DNA from: Clitoria ternatea
Taxonomy: Eukaryota; Streptophyta; Magnoliopsida; Fabales; Fabaceae
Assembly (NCBI GenBank): GCA_037962975.1
Contig: CM075675.1
Coordinates: 26,352,501 to 26,416,500, forward strand
Reading direction: 5' to 3'
DNA length: 64,000 bases
A model generated the notes under the pieces. That model saw only the letters and a list, made by a program, of their open reading frames with translations. It was not told the origin of the DNA and ran no database searches. Each line of letters opens with the position of its first letter. The first letter of the stretch is position 1. The position numbers were made by a program, and so were the translations under genes. Shown piece after piece: positions 32,001-43,391 of this stretch.

Positions 32001-32620
32001 TTATTCTTTCCTCTTGGCTTCGGCATCCATCAGCCATTGCTTGAGAGAAATGAAGAGAATTGATGAAATGAGAGGTGTGGTAGGAAATGAAGAGGGATTG
32101 GGTATTTATAGAGATGGGGAAGGGTTACTATTCCAACGGTCACTATGCAATTTTTAATATTATTTTTTTTAATATGATCCGGGGTGGCAATCTGGACTGG
32201 GCGGGGTTCTAAGCACTGTACCGCGTCACCAACGAGAACTGGTAAGTCATAACCGGGGTCTGAAATCATTGGTCAACTATAGACATTTCTCTTCACCTCG
32301 GTTAAATATTAAGCATTGGGGAATCTCCTGCTGGTGTACCTCCGGTGTGTCTTGAAGTTCAAGTACGGATTAGCACATCACTTTTAACTTGAAGAACCTC
32401 GGATTCCCTTCGAACTGAGGTGTAAAATACCGTACTCCACTGAGGCTGTACGAGCTTAGAACTAATGAGGTAACATCGGTCATGAAACCGTGCTAGGACC
32501 CCGGTTAATGCAGTCAACATTGACTCCGGACTCTAGGACAAAAAAAACTCTTTTTTTCTTCTTTTTTTTTCTTTTTTTTTCTTTTTAATATATATCACCG
32601 GACAAAAATAGGTGTTCACA
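29073..32620 (-). repeat. Ogre 3' LTR
   Basis: 3,548 bp, the left LTR on the plus strand. It has an A-rich minisatellite (30200-30730), a homopolymer-rich T tract (about 31540-31860) and a TATAAATA on the minus strand at 31395-31402 and near 32105. Long apparent proteins rich in Tyr, Leu, Phe and Cys on the minus strand are minisatellite translations. Confidence 0.9.
30200..30730. repeat. LTR minisatellite, about 29-31-bp units (3' LTR)
   Basis: Units of the form AAATAAAGGGGCAGAAAAGT plus AAATAACAAA repeat about 16 times with small changes; some units have CATGAAAATAAAGGGG instead. The 5' LTR (45320-45800) has fewer units, so copy number changed after insertion. Confidence 0.85.
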
Positions 32621-32636
32621 GATGCCCCTCTTTACT
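32621..32636 (-). promoter_or_regulatory. Ogre polypurine tract
   Basis: On the minus strand AAGTAAAGAGGGGCATC directly precedes the 3' LTR start, the expected site of plus-strand priming. AGGGGCATC also recurs in each repeat of the 3' UTR. Confidence 0.75.
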
Positions 32637-32872
32637 TCTTTTCATGAAAGAATATGAGACATATTCATATTATTGATGTGAAAAGAAAGTAAAGACGTGA
32701 ACACCACTAAGAATACTCGACAACTTTTGACAAGAAGTAAATAGCCGAATGGTGTTGTCCCAATGCTAGACAGTTTAGGAGAGGCACTTGGAACATGACA
32801 GGAAGATAAATGGCTTAACCTAGGGGTTAATACCTGAAGCTTTGGAAAAATATGAAGTTGTCTTGACATTTC

Positions 32873-33540
32873 GAGGAGCCTAAGAATGGGTATTTGAGGC
32901 TTCGACACAAAATAGATGACAGGGGGATGCCCCTGAATGATTTTGATTGAGATAGCCTAGGGAAGGATACCTGAAGCTTTGACATGAAACTAAATGACTG
33001 GGAAGATGCCCCTGATTTGATTTTGATTGAGATAGCCTAGGGAAGGATACCTGAAGCTTTGACATGAAACTAAATGACTGGGGGGATGCCCCTGATTTGA
33101 TTTTGATTGAGATAGCCTAGGGATGGATACCTGAGGCTTTGACATGAAACTAAATGACTGGGGATGCCCCTGATTTGATTTTGATTGAGATAGCCTAGGG
33201 ATGGATATCTGAAGCTTTGACATGAAAATAAATGATTGGGGGGATGCCCCTGATTTGATTTTGATTGAGATAGCCTAGGGATGGATACCTGAGGCTTTGA
33301 CATGAAACTAAATGACTGGGGATGCCCCTGATTTGATTTTGATTGAGATAGCCTAGGGATGGATATCTGAAGCTTTGACATGAAAATAAATGATTGGGGG
33401 GATGCCCCTAATTTGATTTTGATTAAGATAGCCTAGGGATGGATACCTGAGGCTTTGACATGAAACTAAATGACTGGGGAAATGCCCCTGATTTGATCTG
33501 AGTAGCCTAGGAATGGATACCTTAGGCTTGGACATGAAGT
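32873..33540 (-). repeat. About 80-bp tandem repeats in the Ogre 3' UTR
   Basis: Roughly eight units, with the landmark GATAGCCTAGG at about 32951, 33032, 33111, 33188, 33268, 33347 and 33427 (spacing 77-81 bp) and a diverged one near 33498. Two unit types alternate (GGATACCTGAGGC and GGATATCTGAAGC). Each contains GATGCCCCTGATTT, a copy of the PPT-adjacent word. Serine/lysine-rich minus-strand frames here are translations of the repeat. Confidence 0.85.
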
Positions 33541-34128
33541 AAGACTTAAGGGAGATACCTCTACCATAATGACTTATGGTAGAGAATTATATGAGATTTA
33601 TGCTCAAGAAGAATGTGTCTGAGATTGACTTTTCTGGTTTAGTGTGGGTTCCGAGTGAATACAAGGATTGCATTTTCACATCTTAGTAAACCATCCCGAC
33701 TGGAGTTAGGTGATAGGCTGAAACTGTTGATCTTGACTCTTCATGGGGAGCGCTTGTCCTTGTTGTACCCTCAAACCTGCATGGAAGAAATAGTCAAGTG
33801 GAAAACCAAAGGTCAAAGATCTTGTTTCCTCCAGGTGACTACCACAATCCTTATGGGACTTGTTATTACTCATGGCAGAGCGGAATATCCTGATTACCAA
33901 GGTCTGTGTAATTGGGAAGTATCAAGCTTGTTTGAGATTAAAAATATGCCTTTCATATTTTTTTAATATTTTCCACAAAATGCATGCAAATGAAACCTGA
34001 CAAGACCAGGATTGGAACTGAAATTGAGAATTCCATATATTTACTTGGGAAAATTACAAGTTGATATCATAATTTTTAATCCAAACTTTTAGAGGACATA
34101 AAGACTACCCTATCCCTTTAGAGTACGC
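33541..34128 (-). other. Ogre 3' untranslated region, unique part
   Basis: Between the pol stop and the repeat array. No gene is supported; short frames on both strands have no recognisable motif. Confidence 0.6.
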
Positions 34129-37100
34129 TCAAGCATAATACTTCTTGACTGCATCTGAATTGACCGGGAAAGATAACTCCTCACCATCCATGTTCGTCAA
34201 AATCAAAGCTCCTCCAGAAAAGGCTCTCTTTACGACGAATGGTCCTTCATAATTTGGCTTCCATTTGCCTCGGTGATCATTTTGATTCGGCAAGATTTTC
34301 TTCAGTACCAAATCACCTTCATGAAATTGACGAGGTCGCACTTTCTTTTCGTATGCCTTCTTCATACGCTTTTGGTATAACTGCCCATGACAGAGAGCGG
34401 TTAACCTTTTCCCATCAATTAAATTTAATTGATCATACCGGGACCGAACCCATTCAGCTTCTTCTAATCTGGCATCCATGATTACTTTTAAAGACGGAAT
34501 TTCCACTTCTATTGGTAAAACAGCTTCCATACCATACACCAATGAGAAGGGTGTTGCCCCTGTCGAAGTTCGTACAGAGGTACGATACCCATGTAAAGCA
34601 AAAGGAAGCAACTCACTCCAGTCTTTGTAGGTTTCAACCATCTTTTGTATGATTTTCTTTATATTTTTGTTAGCAGCTTCCACTGCTCCATTCATCTTAG
34701 GTCTGTATGGAGATGAATTGAGGTGTTTGATTTTGAATTCCTCACAAAGTTCATCCATCATTTTATTATTCAGGTTTGTACCATTATCAGTAATGATCTG
34801 ATTTGGTAAACCATATCTACAAATCAATTCTCTCTTGATGAATTTGACCACAACATTTTTAGTCACGTTGGTGTAGGGAGCTGCTTCAACCCACTTAGTG
34901 AAGTAATCAATGGCCACCAAAATAAAGCGATGCCCATTCGATGCTTTTGGTTCAATGGGACCAATAACATCTATGCCCCACATAGCAAAAGGCCAAGGCA
35001 CAGTTAGAACGTGCAAAGAAGATGGTGGTGCATGAATGTTATCTGCATAGGTTTGACACTTGTGACATTTCTTGGCATAGTTATGACAATCATTTTCCAT
35101 TGTCATCCAATAATATCCAGATCTGAGAATTTTTCTTGTCATCGAGTGCCCATTTGCATGTGTTCCGAAAGGCCCTTCATGAACATCCTTCATGATTTTG
35201 TTAGCTTCCGTCACGTCTACGCAACGAAGGAGAACAGAATCATAATTTCTCTTATAGAGTGTATTCCCAGTCATAAAGAAATTCATGGCTAGGCGCCTGA
35301 GGGTTCTTTTATCATTTTCTGAGATACCAGGAGGATATTCTTGATTTTGAATATAATTTTTGATGTCATGAAACCATGGTTTCCCATCGGGCTCTTCTTC
35401 TATCTCATGACAATATGCAGGTTCGAGACGCCTTTCAATCTCGATGAAGGGCATGTCACAATCCCTACTTACGTTGAACATGGAGGCCAACGTGGCCAAA
35501 GCATCGGCTAATTGGTTATCATCCCGAGGAATATGATGGAAAGAGACTTCATCAAACCCTTTGATTAGTTCCATGATATGAGCTTGATAAGGAATCAATT
35601 TTCCATCTCTAGTATCCCATTCTTCTTTCAGTTGATGAATCACCAAGGCAGAATCTCCGTATATTTGTAGAGATTTCACCTTTGCTTCAAGTGCCGCTTG
35701 AATCCCCAAAACACAAGCTTCATATTCTGCAATATTATTGGTACAATCAAAACCAAGTCTAGCAGTGAATGGGAAAAGCTTGTTATCTGGTGAGATTAGG
35801 ATGACCCCAATCCCATGCCCTAGTGTATTCGACGCCCCATCGAACATCAAAATCCAAGTTCTATTAGGACAATCTTTCTCTTCTGACAACATCATAATAT
35901 TTTCATCAGGAAATTCGAATGACATTGGTTGGTACTCTTTTAGGGGATGGTGGGCCAAGTGATCAGCTAAAGCACTCCCTCTTACAGCTTTTTGGGTGAC
36001 ATGAATGATATCATACTCAGTCAAAAGAACCTGCCAACGAGCTATTCTTCCCGTCAGAGCCGGTTTTTCAAAGATGTACTTAATTGGGTCCATCTTAGAT
36101 ATCAACCAAGTAGTATAAGATAACATGTATTGCCTTAGGCGACGAGCAGCCCATGCTAATGCACAACAAGTTCGTTCCACAGTAGAATATCGTGCTTCAC
36201 ACTCAGTGAACTTCTTGCTCAAATAGTAAATAGCATGCTCTTTTCTCCCAGACTCATCATGTTGCCCCAGTACAGAGCCCATAGACTCATTTATCACCGT
36301 CAAATACAACAGGAGTGGTCTTCCTGGGGTTGGGGGAACCAAGATCGGTGGGGATTGTAAGTATCGCTTTAATTGGTCAAAGGCCTCCTGACAATCATCA
36401 TTCCATTGTGATGGTTTATTTTTACGAAGCAACTTAAAGATTGGATTACATACAGCTGTTAGTTGAGAAATGAAACGAGCTATGTAATTCAACCTTCCAA
36501 GGAATCCTCGTACTTCTTTTTCAGTGCTAGGGGCAGGCATTTCCATGATTGCCTTTACTTTATCGGGATCCACTTCGATACCTTTCTCACTGACAATGAA
36601 ACCAAGCAACCTTCCAGAGCTAGCCCCAAAAGTGCATTTAGCCGGATTTAATCTGAGTTTGAATTTTCTCAGGCGTTCAAAGAGCTTTCGTAAGTCAATC
36701 AAGTGACCTTCAACGGATTTGGATTTGGCAATAATATCATCCACATAAACCTCTATCTCTTTATGCATCATGTCATGAAATAGAGTTACCATCGCTCTTT
36801 GGTAAGTGGCACCGGCATTTTTCAATCCAAAAGACATCACCTTGTAGCAGAAGGTTCCCCACAAAGTAATGAAAGTGGTTTTTTCCATGTCTTCGGGTGC
36901 CATCTTAATTTGGTTGTACCCAGAAAATCCATCCATGAATGAAAAAATGGAATGTTGGGCCGTGTTATCAACAAGAACATCAATATGTGGTAATGGAAAG
37001 TCATCTTTTGGGCTAGCTCTATTCAAATCCCGGTAATCAACACACATTCGTACTTTCCCATCTTTCTTCGGGACCGAAACAATGTTGGCCACCCATTCAG

Positions 37101-37558
37101 GGTATTTGGAGACAGCCAAGAACCCAGCATCCAACTGTTTGGTTATCTCTTCTTTAATCTTTAAGAGCATTTCTGGCTTCATCCTTCTCAACTTTTGTTT
37201 TATGGGGACGCAACCGGGTTTCAATGGCAACTTGTGTTCAACGATGCAGCTATCTAATCCTGGCATATCCTGATACGACCAAGCAAACACATCGCTGAAT
37301 TCGACCAACAATTCTATTAATTCTCTCCTATGTTCTCTACTCAAAGAGGTGCCGATTTTGACTTCTTGTTTGTTTTCTTCACTCCCCAAATTTATGACTT
37401 CAAGAATTTCTAGATAGGGAGAAATTTCTTTATCTTCCTGATCTAGCAGCCTTAGTAATTCAGGGGAAGGTTCATCGGACTCTTCATCCTCTTCGCTTGT
37501 TGGATTAAAATCATGATGGGAGAAAGCAATCTTATTATTTTGGAATTCAATTTCAGAT
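34129..37558 (-). CDS. Ogre pol: RT, RNase H, second RNase H, integrase
   Basis: The frame is open from 37569 to the stop at 34129 with no break; a likely splice acceptor lies at 37560-37559. RT has KKDGKVRMCVDYRDLN, LPHIDVLVD and the catalytic YVDD (near 36740). The first RNase H is degenerate: the usual YCDAS is LYLTVINES. The second has the full acidic set, in WILMFDGASN, NNIAEYEACVLG, IYGDSALVI and RDDNQLADALA (about 35870-35490). Integrase has a zinc finger (His pair, CHKC near 35050) and the core Asp (GIDVIGP), Asp (ITDNGTN) and Glu (GAVEAANK). It ends KKYYA. RT, the second RNase H and integrase look catalytically intact. It has no chromodomain, as expected for Tat. Confidence 0.9.
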
Positions 37559-37798
37559 CTGCAATTTATTTAATATAAAAAAAGCAAAATAAGGAAAATG
37601 ATAATTGAACTTAACTTTTATTTATTTGAAATGATAAAGGAAACATGTTTTGCCCTTATTAAAACTCATCCTAAGGCTTTAGGCATAGCCAAAGGATTTA
37701 AACAAAAACCTACAAAGTGAACAATTACTTTGAAATGATCTCTGGAAGCTCAACGGCTTCCCAATTACACAGTTCAGTATCTGAAGGACAAGGGTAAA
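37559..37798 (-). other. Gap between Ogre protease and RT, probable intron
   Basis: On the minus strand this 240-bp gap has stops in all relevant frames. It ends with a pyrimidine-rich run, TTTTGCTTTTTTTATATT, then AAATAAATTGCAG, a convincing 3' splice site after which the pol frame is open. In Ogre elements an intron is known at this place. Before the gap, the gag-pro tail continues in another frame (VAVIDDESKREEDLIYPCPS, about 37850-37740). A donor could not be fixed; GTAGGTTTT near 37722 is a candidate. Confidence 0.5.
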
Positions 37799-40700
37799 TC
37801 AAGTCTTCTTCTCTCTTGGACTCATCATCGATGACCGCCACTTGGCTGGAGATGTCAAGCCTGCACTCCTGAAGCTTTGGTAAAGGTCACAGATAGGGAT
37901 CTTCGCAGTTAGGGGTTCTCGGTTTTCTAACCGTGCAAGTCGCTTTTCTCTCTTATCTGCGAAAACCTTCGCTCTTTCTATTGGAGATGGATGATACCCC
38001 AGCCCAAAGCCGTTCTTATTCTCCTTAACCAATAATGGGTCTACTCCTCTATCAAGCATCTTCCCAAGCCCTTTCCCTGGCTGGAATCCAGATTTCATCA
38101 TCACTTTAGCTACCATCATAGAAGCTTTAGAAGGATGAGCTAGTTGTAACCCTTCGCTCACATAGGTAGTGTGAGCAATTTCCAATGATTGGAAGGAAGT
38201 CTCAAGACTTTCTTCAGCCGCTTCTATATATGGAGTTGACATGGGCTTACTGATAAGGAAATCTCCCTCACCAGAAACAATGATTAGCTTGTTGTTTACC
38301 ACAAATTTAAGCTTTTGATGAAGGGTAGATGGAACCACACCGGCAGAATATATCCAAGGCCTCCCCAATAGGCAGCTATAAGCAGGATTGATGTCCATCA
38401 CTTGAAATAATACATTGAAGGTGCATGGGCCCACTTGGATAGGGATCTCAATATCTCCAATGACCTCTCTCCGAGTACCGTCAAAAGCTCTTACTACCAT
38501 TGAGCTTGGCTTCATATGTGACCCATCAAAAGGTAGTTGATTTAAAGTGGACTTTGGCATGATATTCAGAGAGGAGCCATTATCAACTAGGACCTTGGCT
38601 ATGATATGATCCCGACACTTGACAGAGATGTGTAATGCCTTATTATGACCTCTTCCTTCAGCAGGTATCTCTTCATCGGTGAAAGTTAAGTAGTCATTTG
38701 AGGCAATATGCCCCACTATCCCTTCAAACCTTTCTGGCGAAATATCTTTCGCAACATGTGCTTTATTCAAGACCTTCAATAACCTTCCACGATGTGGTTC
38801 TGAGTCCAATAAGAGAGATAACAAGGATATTTTTGCAGGAGTGTGGTTTAACTGGTCGAGGACCTGGTATTCGCTTTGCTTAATGAATTTCAAATATTCA
38901 CAAGCATCTTCCTCTGTTATTCTTTGGGGAGGATCTTGTTCTTTACCACGACTTTCCTTTTCACTTACAGGTGCATCCTCCTTTCTCACGTTTTCAGGGG
39001 CATAAACTCGTCCACTCCTAGTCATTCCACTTGTCTCGGAAATATTGGTTACTGAGGATGACGATCCCTTTAGGAGTTGAGGGATTACATCCACTTCATA
39101 CTTCCAAGGTACTGCATGGGTATCCTTGTATGAAAATGGAGATGGGGTCCTAATTGTCAAGGACGGATGGTTTATGACTGGTTCGGTCAAAGGTTTCTTG
39201 GTGTAATAGACCACCAAAGGAACAAGGGTGACTGGGCTTACTGAGTCTGTACCATGCTGCCCATGGATCATGTTGACATCATTACAAAGGGGACAATGAT
39301 CACTTCCCAAGTCATGTGTTATTGCATTTATCCCAGTATTTCCATGATTAGGCAAAGGATTTCTAATCACATTTGGGGAGCCTTCTTCGAAATCCAACCA
39401 CTTGGCATTTATCAAATCACGTACCTTAAACTTTAAGGCAATGCAATTTTCCGTAGAATGCCCCGGTGCCCCAGCATGATAATCACACTTCACATTAGGA
39501 TCATACCCCTTAGGATAGGGTGGCCCTACGGGTTTTAAAGGACATCGTACAACAAGAGAACTTTTGAGAAGTTGAGGCAAAAGTTCAGTATATGTCATGG
39601 GAATTGGATCAAATTGGACAGAAGGACGGTCATTGTTTGGCTTTTTTTGTGGAAGATTTGGGTTGGGATTTTGCATCCATTGTTGGGGAGGAGGTGGTGG
39701 TGTATTCTTGAAATTATGGACGGGTGGGGGTCTATATGATTGAGGATAGGGAAATGAATTTCCAGAAGCAGCAGCTACATAAGGGTAAGGTCCGTACGGT
39801 GGATAATGAGGTGGGAAAGGGAAAGGGGAAGGTTGAAACATTTTTTGATTATGTTGACCTTGATTTCCCATTACAGCATTTGCTTCCTCACCCTTTCTTC
39901 TTCCTGCCCCTGTCATAGGTCTTCCTATTGATGGGGAACTTTGGACAACTTTTCCTGTTCTCAAACCGCTTTTAATTCTTTCCCCTATTACCACCATATC
40001 AGAAAAGCTTGATGATACACTCCCAAGCATCCTTTCATAGAACGGTGGCTGAAGAGTGTCAATGAACATTGCCACTATCTCTTTCTCTATCAGAGGTGGT
40101 TCAACTTGTGCAGCCATTTCCCTCCATCGTTGAGCATATTCTTTGAAGGACTCAGTATTCCTTTTGGTCATATTCTGAAGTTGTAGCCGGTCTGGTGCCA
40201 TGTCCATATTGTATTTATATTGCTTCAGAAAGGCATCGACTAGATCCTTCCAACAACGAATACGAGTTCGTTCAAGGTGAGTGTACCAGCTCAACGCTGC
40301 CCCAGCAAGGCTATCTTGAAAAAAATGGATCAACAACTTTTCATCATAAGCATACCCAGCCATCTTTCGGCAGTACATGGTCAAATGGTTACGAGGACAA
40401 GTTGTTCCTTTGTATTTATCAAATTCCGGCAATTTGAATTTGGGAGGAATTACCACATCTGGAACTAGGCATAATTCAGAAACATTTGTTATGCCTAAGC
40501 CACTTCCTCCCTCTACTGCACGCAACCTTTCTTCCAATATTTCCATTTGCCCTTTTGACAAAGGCGCTGCTGGCTGATCAGGATTTGGTGGAGGGACTTG
40601 AGCTTTGTGTGACAAGTTTTGGGAAACACCTGCCTGTGGTATTGGGCAACCATAAGGGAAATAATATGGCACTGCTTGTGGGTTTGGTTGTGTGGCATCA

Positions 40701-41314
40701 TTTGGAGTCTGGTGATTTTGTGGTGGAATTGTATTAGGTGGAGTGACATTGGGTGGAGCCTGAGTGTTTTGGGAAATAGCTGTTGATTGGTTGAAATTTA
40801 GAGGGTTAGATACAGGGGGATTGGGAATTTGTTGAACAGCAGGAGGATTCTCTTGATTGGGATTAGGATGCATGGTGTAATATCCTTGAGGTAAGCCATA
40901 TGGAGGCCAAGCATATGCTTGCTGAACATTCCCGTCTTGGGAAACAAAAGGTGGCAATGGCATACCATAAGGTTGGTGTGAGATGAATGGAGTTTCAGTG
41001 ACTGGAGCAGGATCATTTAAAGGTATAGGGTTCCCCTCTTGAGCTTGAACTTGAGGAGTGGATGTTTGTTCCCTATTTCCTGCAGAAGATCCCCTTTCTG
41101 TACCTCTTTTTTCAAGAAGCTTAAGTATTTCTGCCATCTGCTCCTTGATCTGGCCAACTTCATTCCTTAATTCTTCAACTGCGCTTTCCGGCTCTGCCAT
41201 GAGTCTTGTTTGCAGTCTAGTTTGATAAGGATGCTTTGAGCCCCTTCTCCCCGTGATGTGAATAAATACAAAGAAACCCCCCTTGGTACAAGAACAAGTA
41301 TTGTTAAATGACAT
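37799..41314 (-). CDS. Ogre gag-protease polyprotein with G-patch
   Basis: The frame is 1,171 residues; translation more likely begins at the internal Met at 41200 (MAEPESAVEELRNEVGQIKE), because upstream residues look like leader. Order (numbering from 41314): coiled region about 45-70, Pro/Gln/Asn-rich linker 85-250, capsid 280-450 (PPKFKLPEFDKYKG, then GAALSWYTHLE), Pro-rich stretch 480-575, a knuckle variant CDYHAGAPGHSTENC about 610, and aspartic protease about 890-990 with LVDNGSSLNIMP and a LLGRPWI motif. A G-patch follows: KSGFQPGKGLGKMLDRGVDP. The last residues look frameshifted, because VAVIDDESKREED in another frame resembles the usual end. Confidence 0.85.
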   Translation of the reverse strand: MSFNNTCSCTKGGFFVFIHITGRRGSKHPYQTRLQTRLMAEPESAVEELRNEVGQIKEQMAEILKLLEKRGTERGSSAGNREQTSTPQVQAQEGNPIPLNDPAPVTETPFISHQPYGMPLPPFVSQDGNVQQAYAWPPYGLPQGYYTMHPNPNQENPPAVQQIPNPPVSNPLNFNQSTAISQNTQAPPNVTPPNTIPPQNHQTPNDATQPNPQAVPYYFPYGCPIPQAGVSQNLSHKAQVPPPNPDQPAAPLSKGQMEILEERLRAVEGGSGLGITNVSELCLVPDVVIPPKFKLPEFDKYKGTTCPRNHLTMYCRKMAGYAYDEKLLIHFFQDSLAGAALSWYTHLERTRIRCWKDLVDAFLKQYKYNMDMAPDRLQLQNMTKRNTESFKEYAQRWREMAAQVEPPLIEKEIVAMFIDTLQPPFYERMLGSVSSSFSDMVVIGERIKSGLRTGKVVQSSPSIGRPMTGAGRRKGEEANAVMGNQGQHNQKMFQPSPFPFPPHYPPYGPYPYVAAASGNSFPYPQSYRPPPVHNFKNTPPPPPQQWMQNPNPNLPQKKPNNDRPSVQFDPIPMTYTELLPQLLKSSLVVRCPLKPVGPPYPKGYDPNVKCDYHAGAPGHSTENCIALKFKVRDLINAKWLDFEEGSPNVIRNPLPNHGNTGINAITHDLGSDHCPLCNDVNMIHGQHGTDSVSPVTLVPLVVYYTKKPLTEPVINHPSLTIRTPSPFSYKDTHAVPWKYEVDVIPQLLKGSSSSVTNISETSGMTRSGRVYAPENVRKEDAPVSEKESRGKEQDPPQRITEEDACEYLKFIKQSEYQVLDQLNHTPAKISLLSLLLDSEPHRGRLLKVLNKAHVAKDISPERFEGIVGHIASNDYLTFTDEEIPAEGRGHNKALHISVKCRDHIIAKVLVDNGSSLNIMPKSTLNQLPFDGSHMKPSSMVVRAFDGTRREVIGDIEIPIQVGPCTFNVLFQVMDINPAYSCLLGRPWIYSAGVVPSTLHQKLKFVVNNKLIIVSGEGDFLISKPMSTPYIEAAEESLETSFQSLEIAHTTYVSEGLQLAHPSKASMMVAKVMMKSGFQPGKGLGKMLDRGVDPLLVKENKNGFGLGYHPSPIERAKVFADKREKRLARLENREPLTAKIPICDLYQSFRSAGLTSPAKWRSSMMSPREKKT

Positions 41315-41489
41315 AAAGAGATGTAAAGTAAATACATGATGAATTTTAAATATCGGTAAGTAAAGATAAACCTTTCTTTTAGAATGTCTTTTTCTAAAGT
41401 ACTAAGTTAGAAGAAAAATGCAAATTCAACATGAGATTTATTCATTGATCAATAAGTTCTGATACATTGTTTGTTACAACAACTCAAAA

Positions 41490-43391
41490 TCAATTCTCTC
41501 TTGCTTTAGCAATCCAGACCTTCATTTCATCCAATCGCCCCTTGCAGTATTGGATGAATGTTGTAATTTCCTCCAGTGTAGAAAGCGGATTCATCATCGC
41601 TTCAGCCTTCTTCAACAGGTGAGGAATATTTCCAAGTGTTCCATTAGCAAGACCGGCTAGATTAGAAAAACGGTCTCTCCAAGAATAGACAAGACTTTCC
41701 AACTTAACCCTTTCTAGGGTCATTAAACGTATAATCTCTTCATATCTATCCTTGTCTTCCATGGCTTGCCATTTTTCTTCATTTATTTCACGCTCGCAAG
41801 CACTAACGACATCTCTGACTTATCGTTCCAGTTCATTAATTCGCGCTTGCATAAGGTTCTTTTCAACTTGAGCTTCTTCTTTTGTCTTGGCTAGAATTTC
41901 TCGTAACCGCCCTTTGTTAGCCAATATATCATTCTTTTGTTTCTCTTTGGTCTTCAATTGGCTGTTCACGGTTTGGAGGCATTGATCCAATTGCATCATA
42001 TGTTCTCTTTCAATTCGCTGCTTCTTACCTATGTCTTCAAAGGAATTTTCTAATTCACACCTTTTTCTCTTAAGGGAAGCATTGTCTTGTTGAATTTTGA
42101 TCAAATCATCCTCCAAAGCTTGATTTTTCTTTGTTATTTCAGCCAACTCACTCCTCAAATTTTCAATCTCTTTGCTTTCATCGGGAACTGGATTTCTCAC
42201 ATGAGCACCGTGATCTTTAAAGGGTAATTTAACAATGGCTACCCTATTTGAAATCCACTGGTGGTAACTTTCTTTTGCGGCATGACTTCGGACACCCAAT
42301 TCTTTTCCTTTACTATGAACCTTGCCCCAAGCATCAATGACAGTTTGAATAACAGGAGCACTATTTCCCTCAATATAATAATGAAGGAAAGGCGTTACTG
42401 TTTCTTCTTCTGGAGGCTGTATCATAGGATAAGCAAGTTGTCTTTTTGCAATGCTAGGATTGTAATTGATGCATCCTTGAGTTCCCATGAGAGGGACATT
42501 CGGAAATTTTCCACAGCAGTAAATAATGGAATCCACGTTCATCCACTGAGGGTACCACCGAATCATGCTAGCAGATAATCCTGCCAGATGTCCTGCCCAC
42601 TCCCTATTAGTCTTCTTGGTTAACCTAAGGAGCTTCAAATCAGAGATAGGACATTCAACCTTGCCAACTTGATTGAAGACATGAGAAGTAAGCCATAGAT
42701 ACAAGGCGGGTAGACAACAGACAATCTTTTTCCCATTTCGGTTATGACAGGAATCCATTGTACAATAGATATCAGCTAAGACAGCAGTCATGGAACTTTC
42801 ACCCCTAAGCTTTCTAGCTAGGAAAACATCAATTGCCTTGAAATCAATATAATTATCAAGGCTTGGGAAGAGGATCACACCATAGATGGCCAACGCCAAA
42901 ATGTCAACAAACACGTCCCATTCTCCTTTCCCTGCCTGACTGAGGAGTTGCTGCTCAAAGAAGCTTAGTGCGAATCCTGAAATTTGGTTCCTGTTTAATT
43001 GAGCCTTCTTAAGCATTTCAGGATCCATCTTGAGGATGCGAGCTACACTGAAGATTGAAGCATGATGTTCAGTTCGACGATAAGGTTTCAAATCTTCTAA
43101 CGGCAAGCCAAATATCTGTTCAAACTCCTCCAAAGTAGGAGCTAACTGGAAATCTTTGAATGTAAAACAGCGAAGAGGAGGATCATAAAACTGAGCTAGA
43201 GCAGTAAGGGCCCCTTCTTGCACTTCGACCTCTAAGAATTTTAAGATCTTTCCATACTTCCTTGTAAAGGTCATTTTCTGGGTAATATCCATCCTTTTGC
43301 TTAAGGACAATCTGATGACTTTGAGGTGTAACAAATTTTTTAAACCAGTTGCCTTCACTTCTTGATCACTTGATCTCATGTTAAATTCCAT
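41490..43391 (-). pseudogene. Ogre ORF1, one in-frame stop
   Basis: From the Met at 43391 the frame runs 523 codons to a TAA at 41820-41822 and continues in the same frame to 41490, so the original product had about 633 residues. The N-terminal two thirds are a globular region (LKVIRLSLSKRMDITQKMTF, LEEFEQIFGLPLED) resembling the DUF7745-type ORFs found with legume elements. From about residue 400 a long heptad-rich coiled coil follows (EIENLRSELAEITKKNQALE). An ORF of unknown function upstream of gag is a hallmark of Ogre. The stop may be recent or read through. Confidence 0.75.

Noticed and set aside
32642..33535. Minus-strand Ser/Lys/Gln-rich frames with repeated SIPRLSQSKSNQGHP
   Set aside because: They are the 80-bp tandem repeat of the Ogre 3' UTR.
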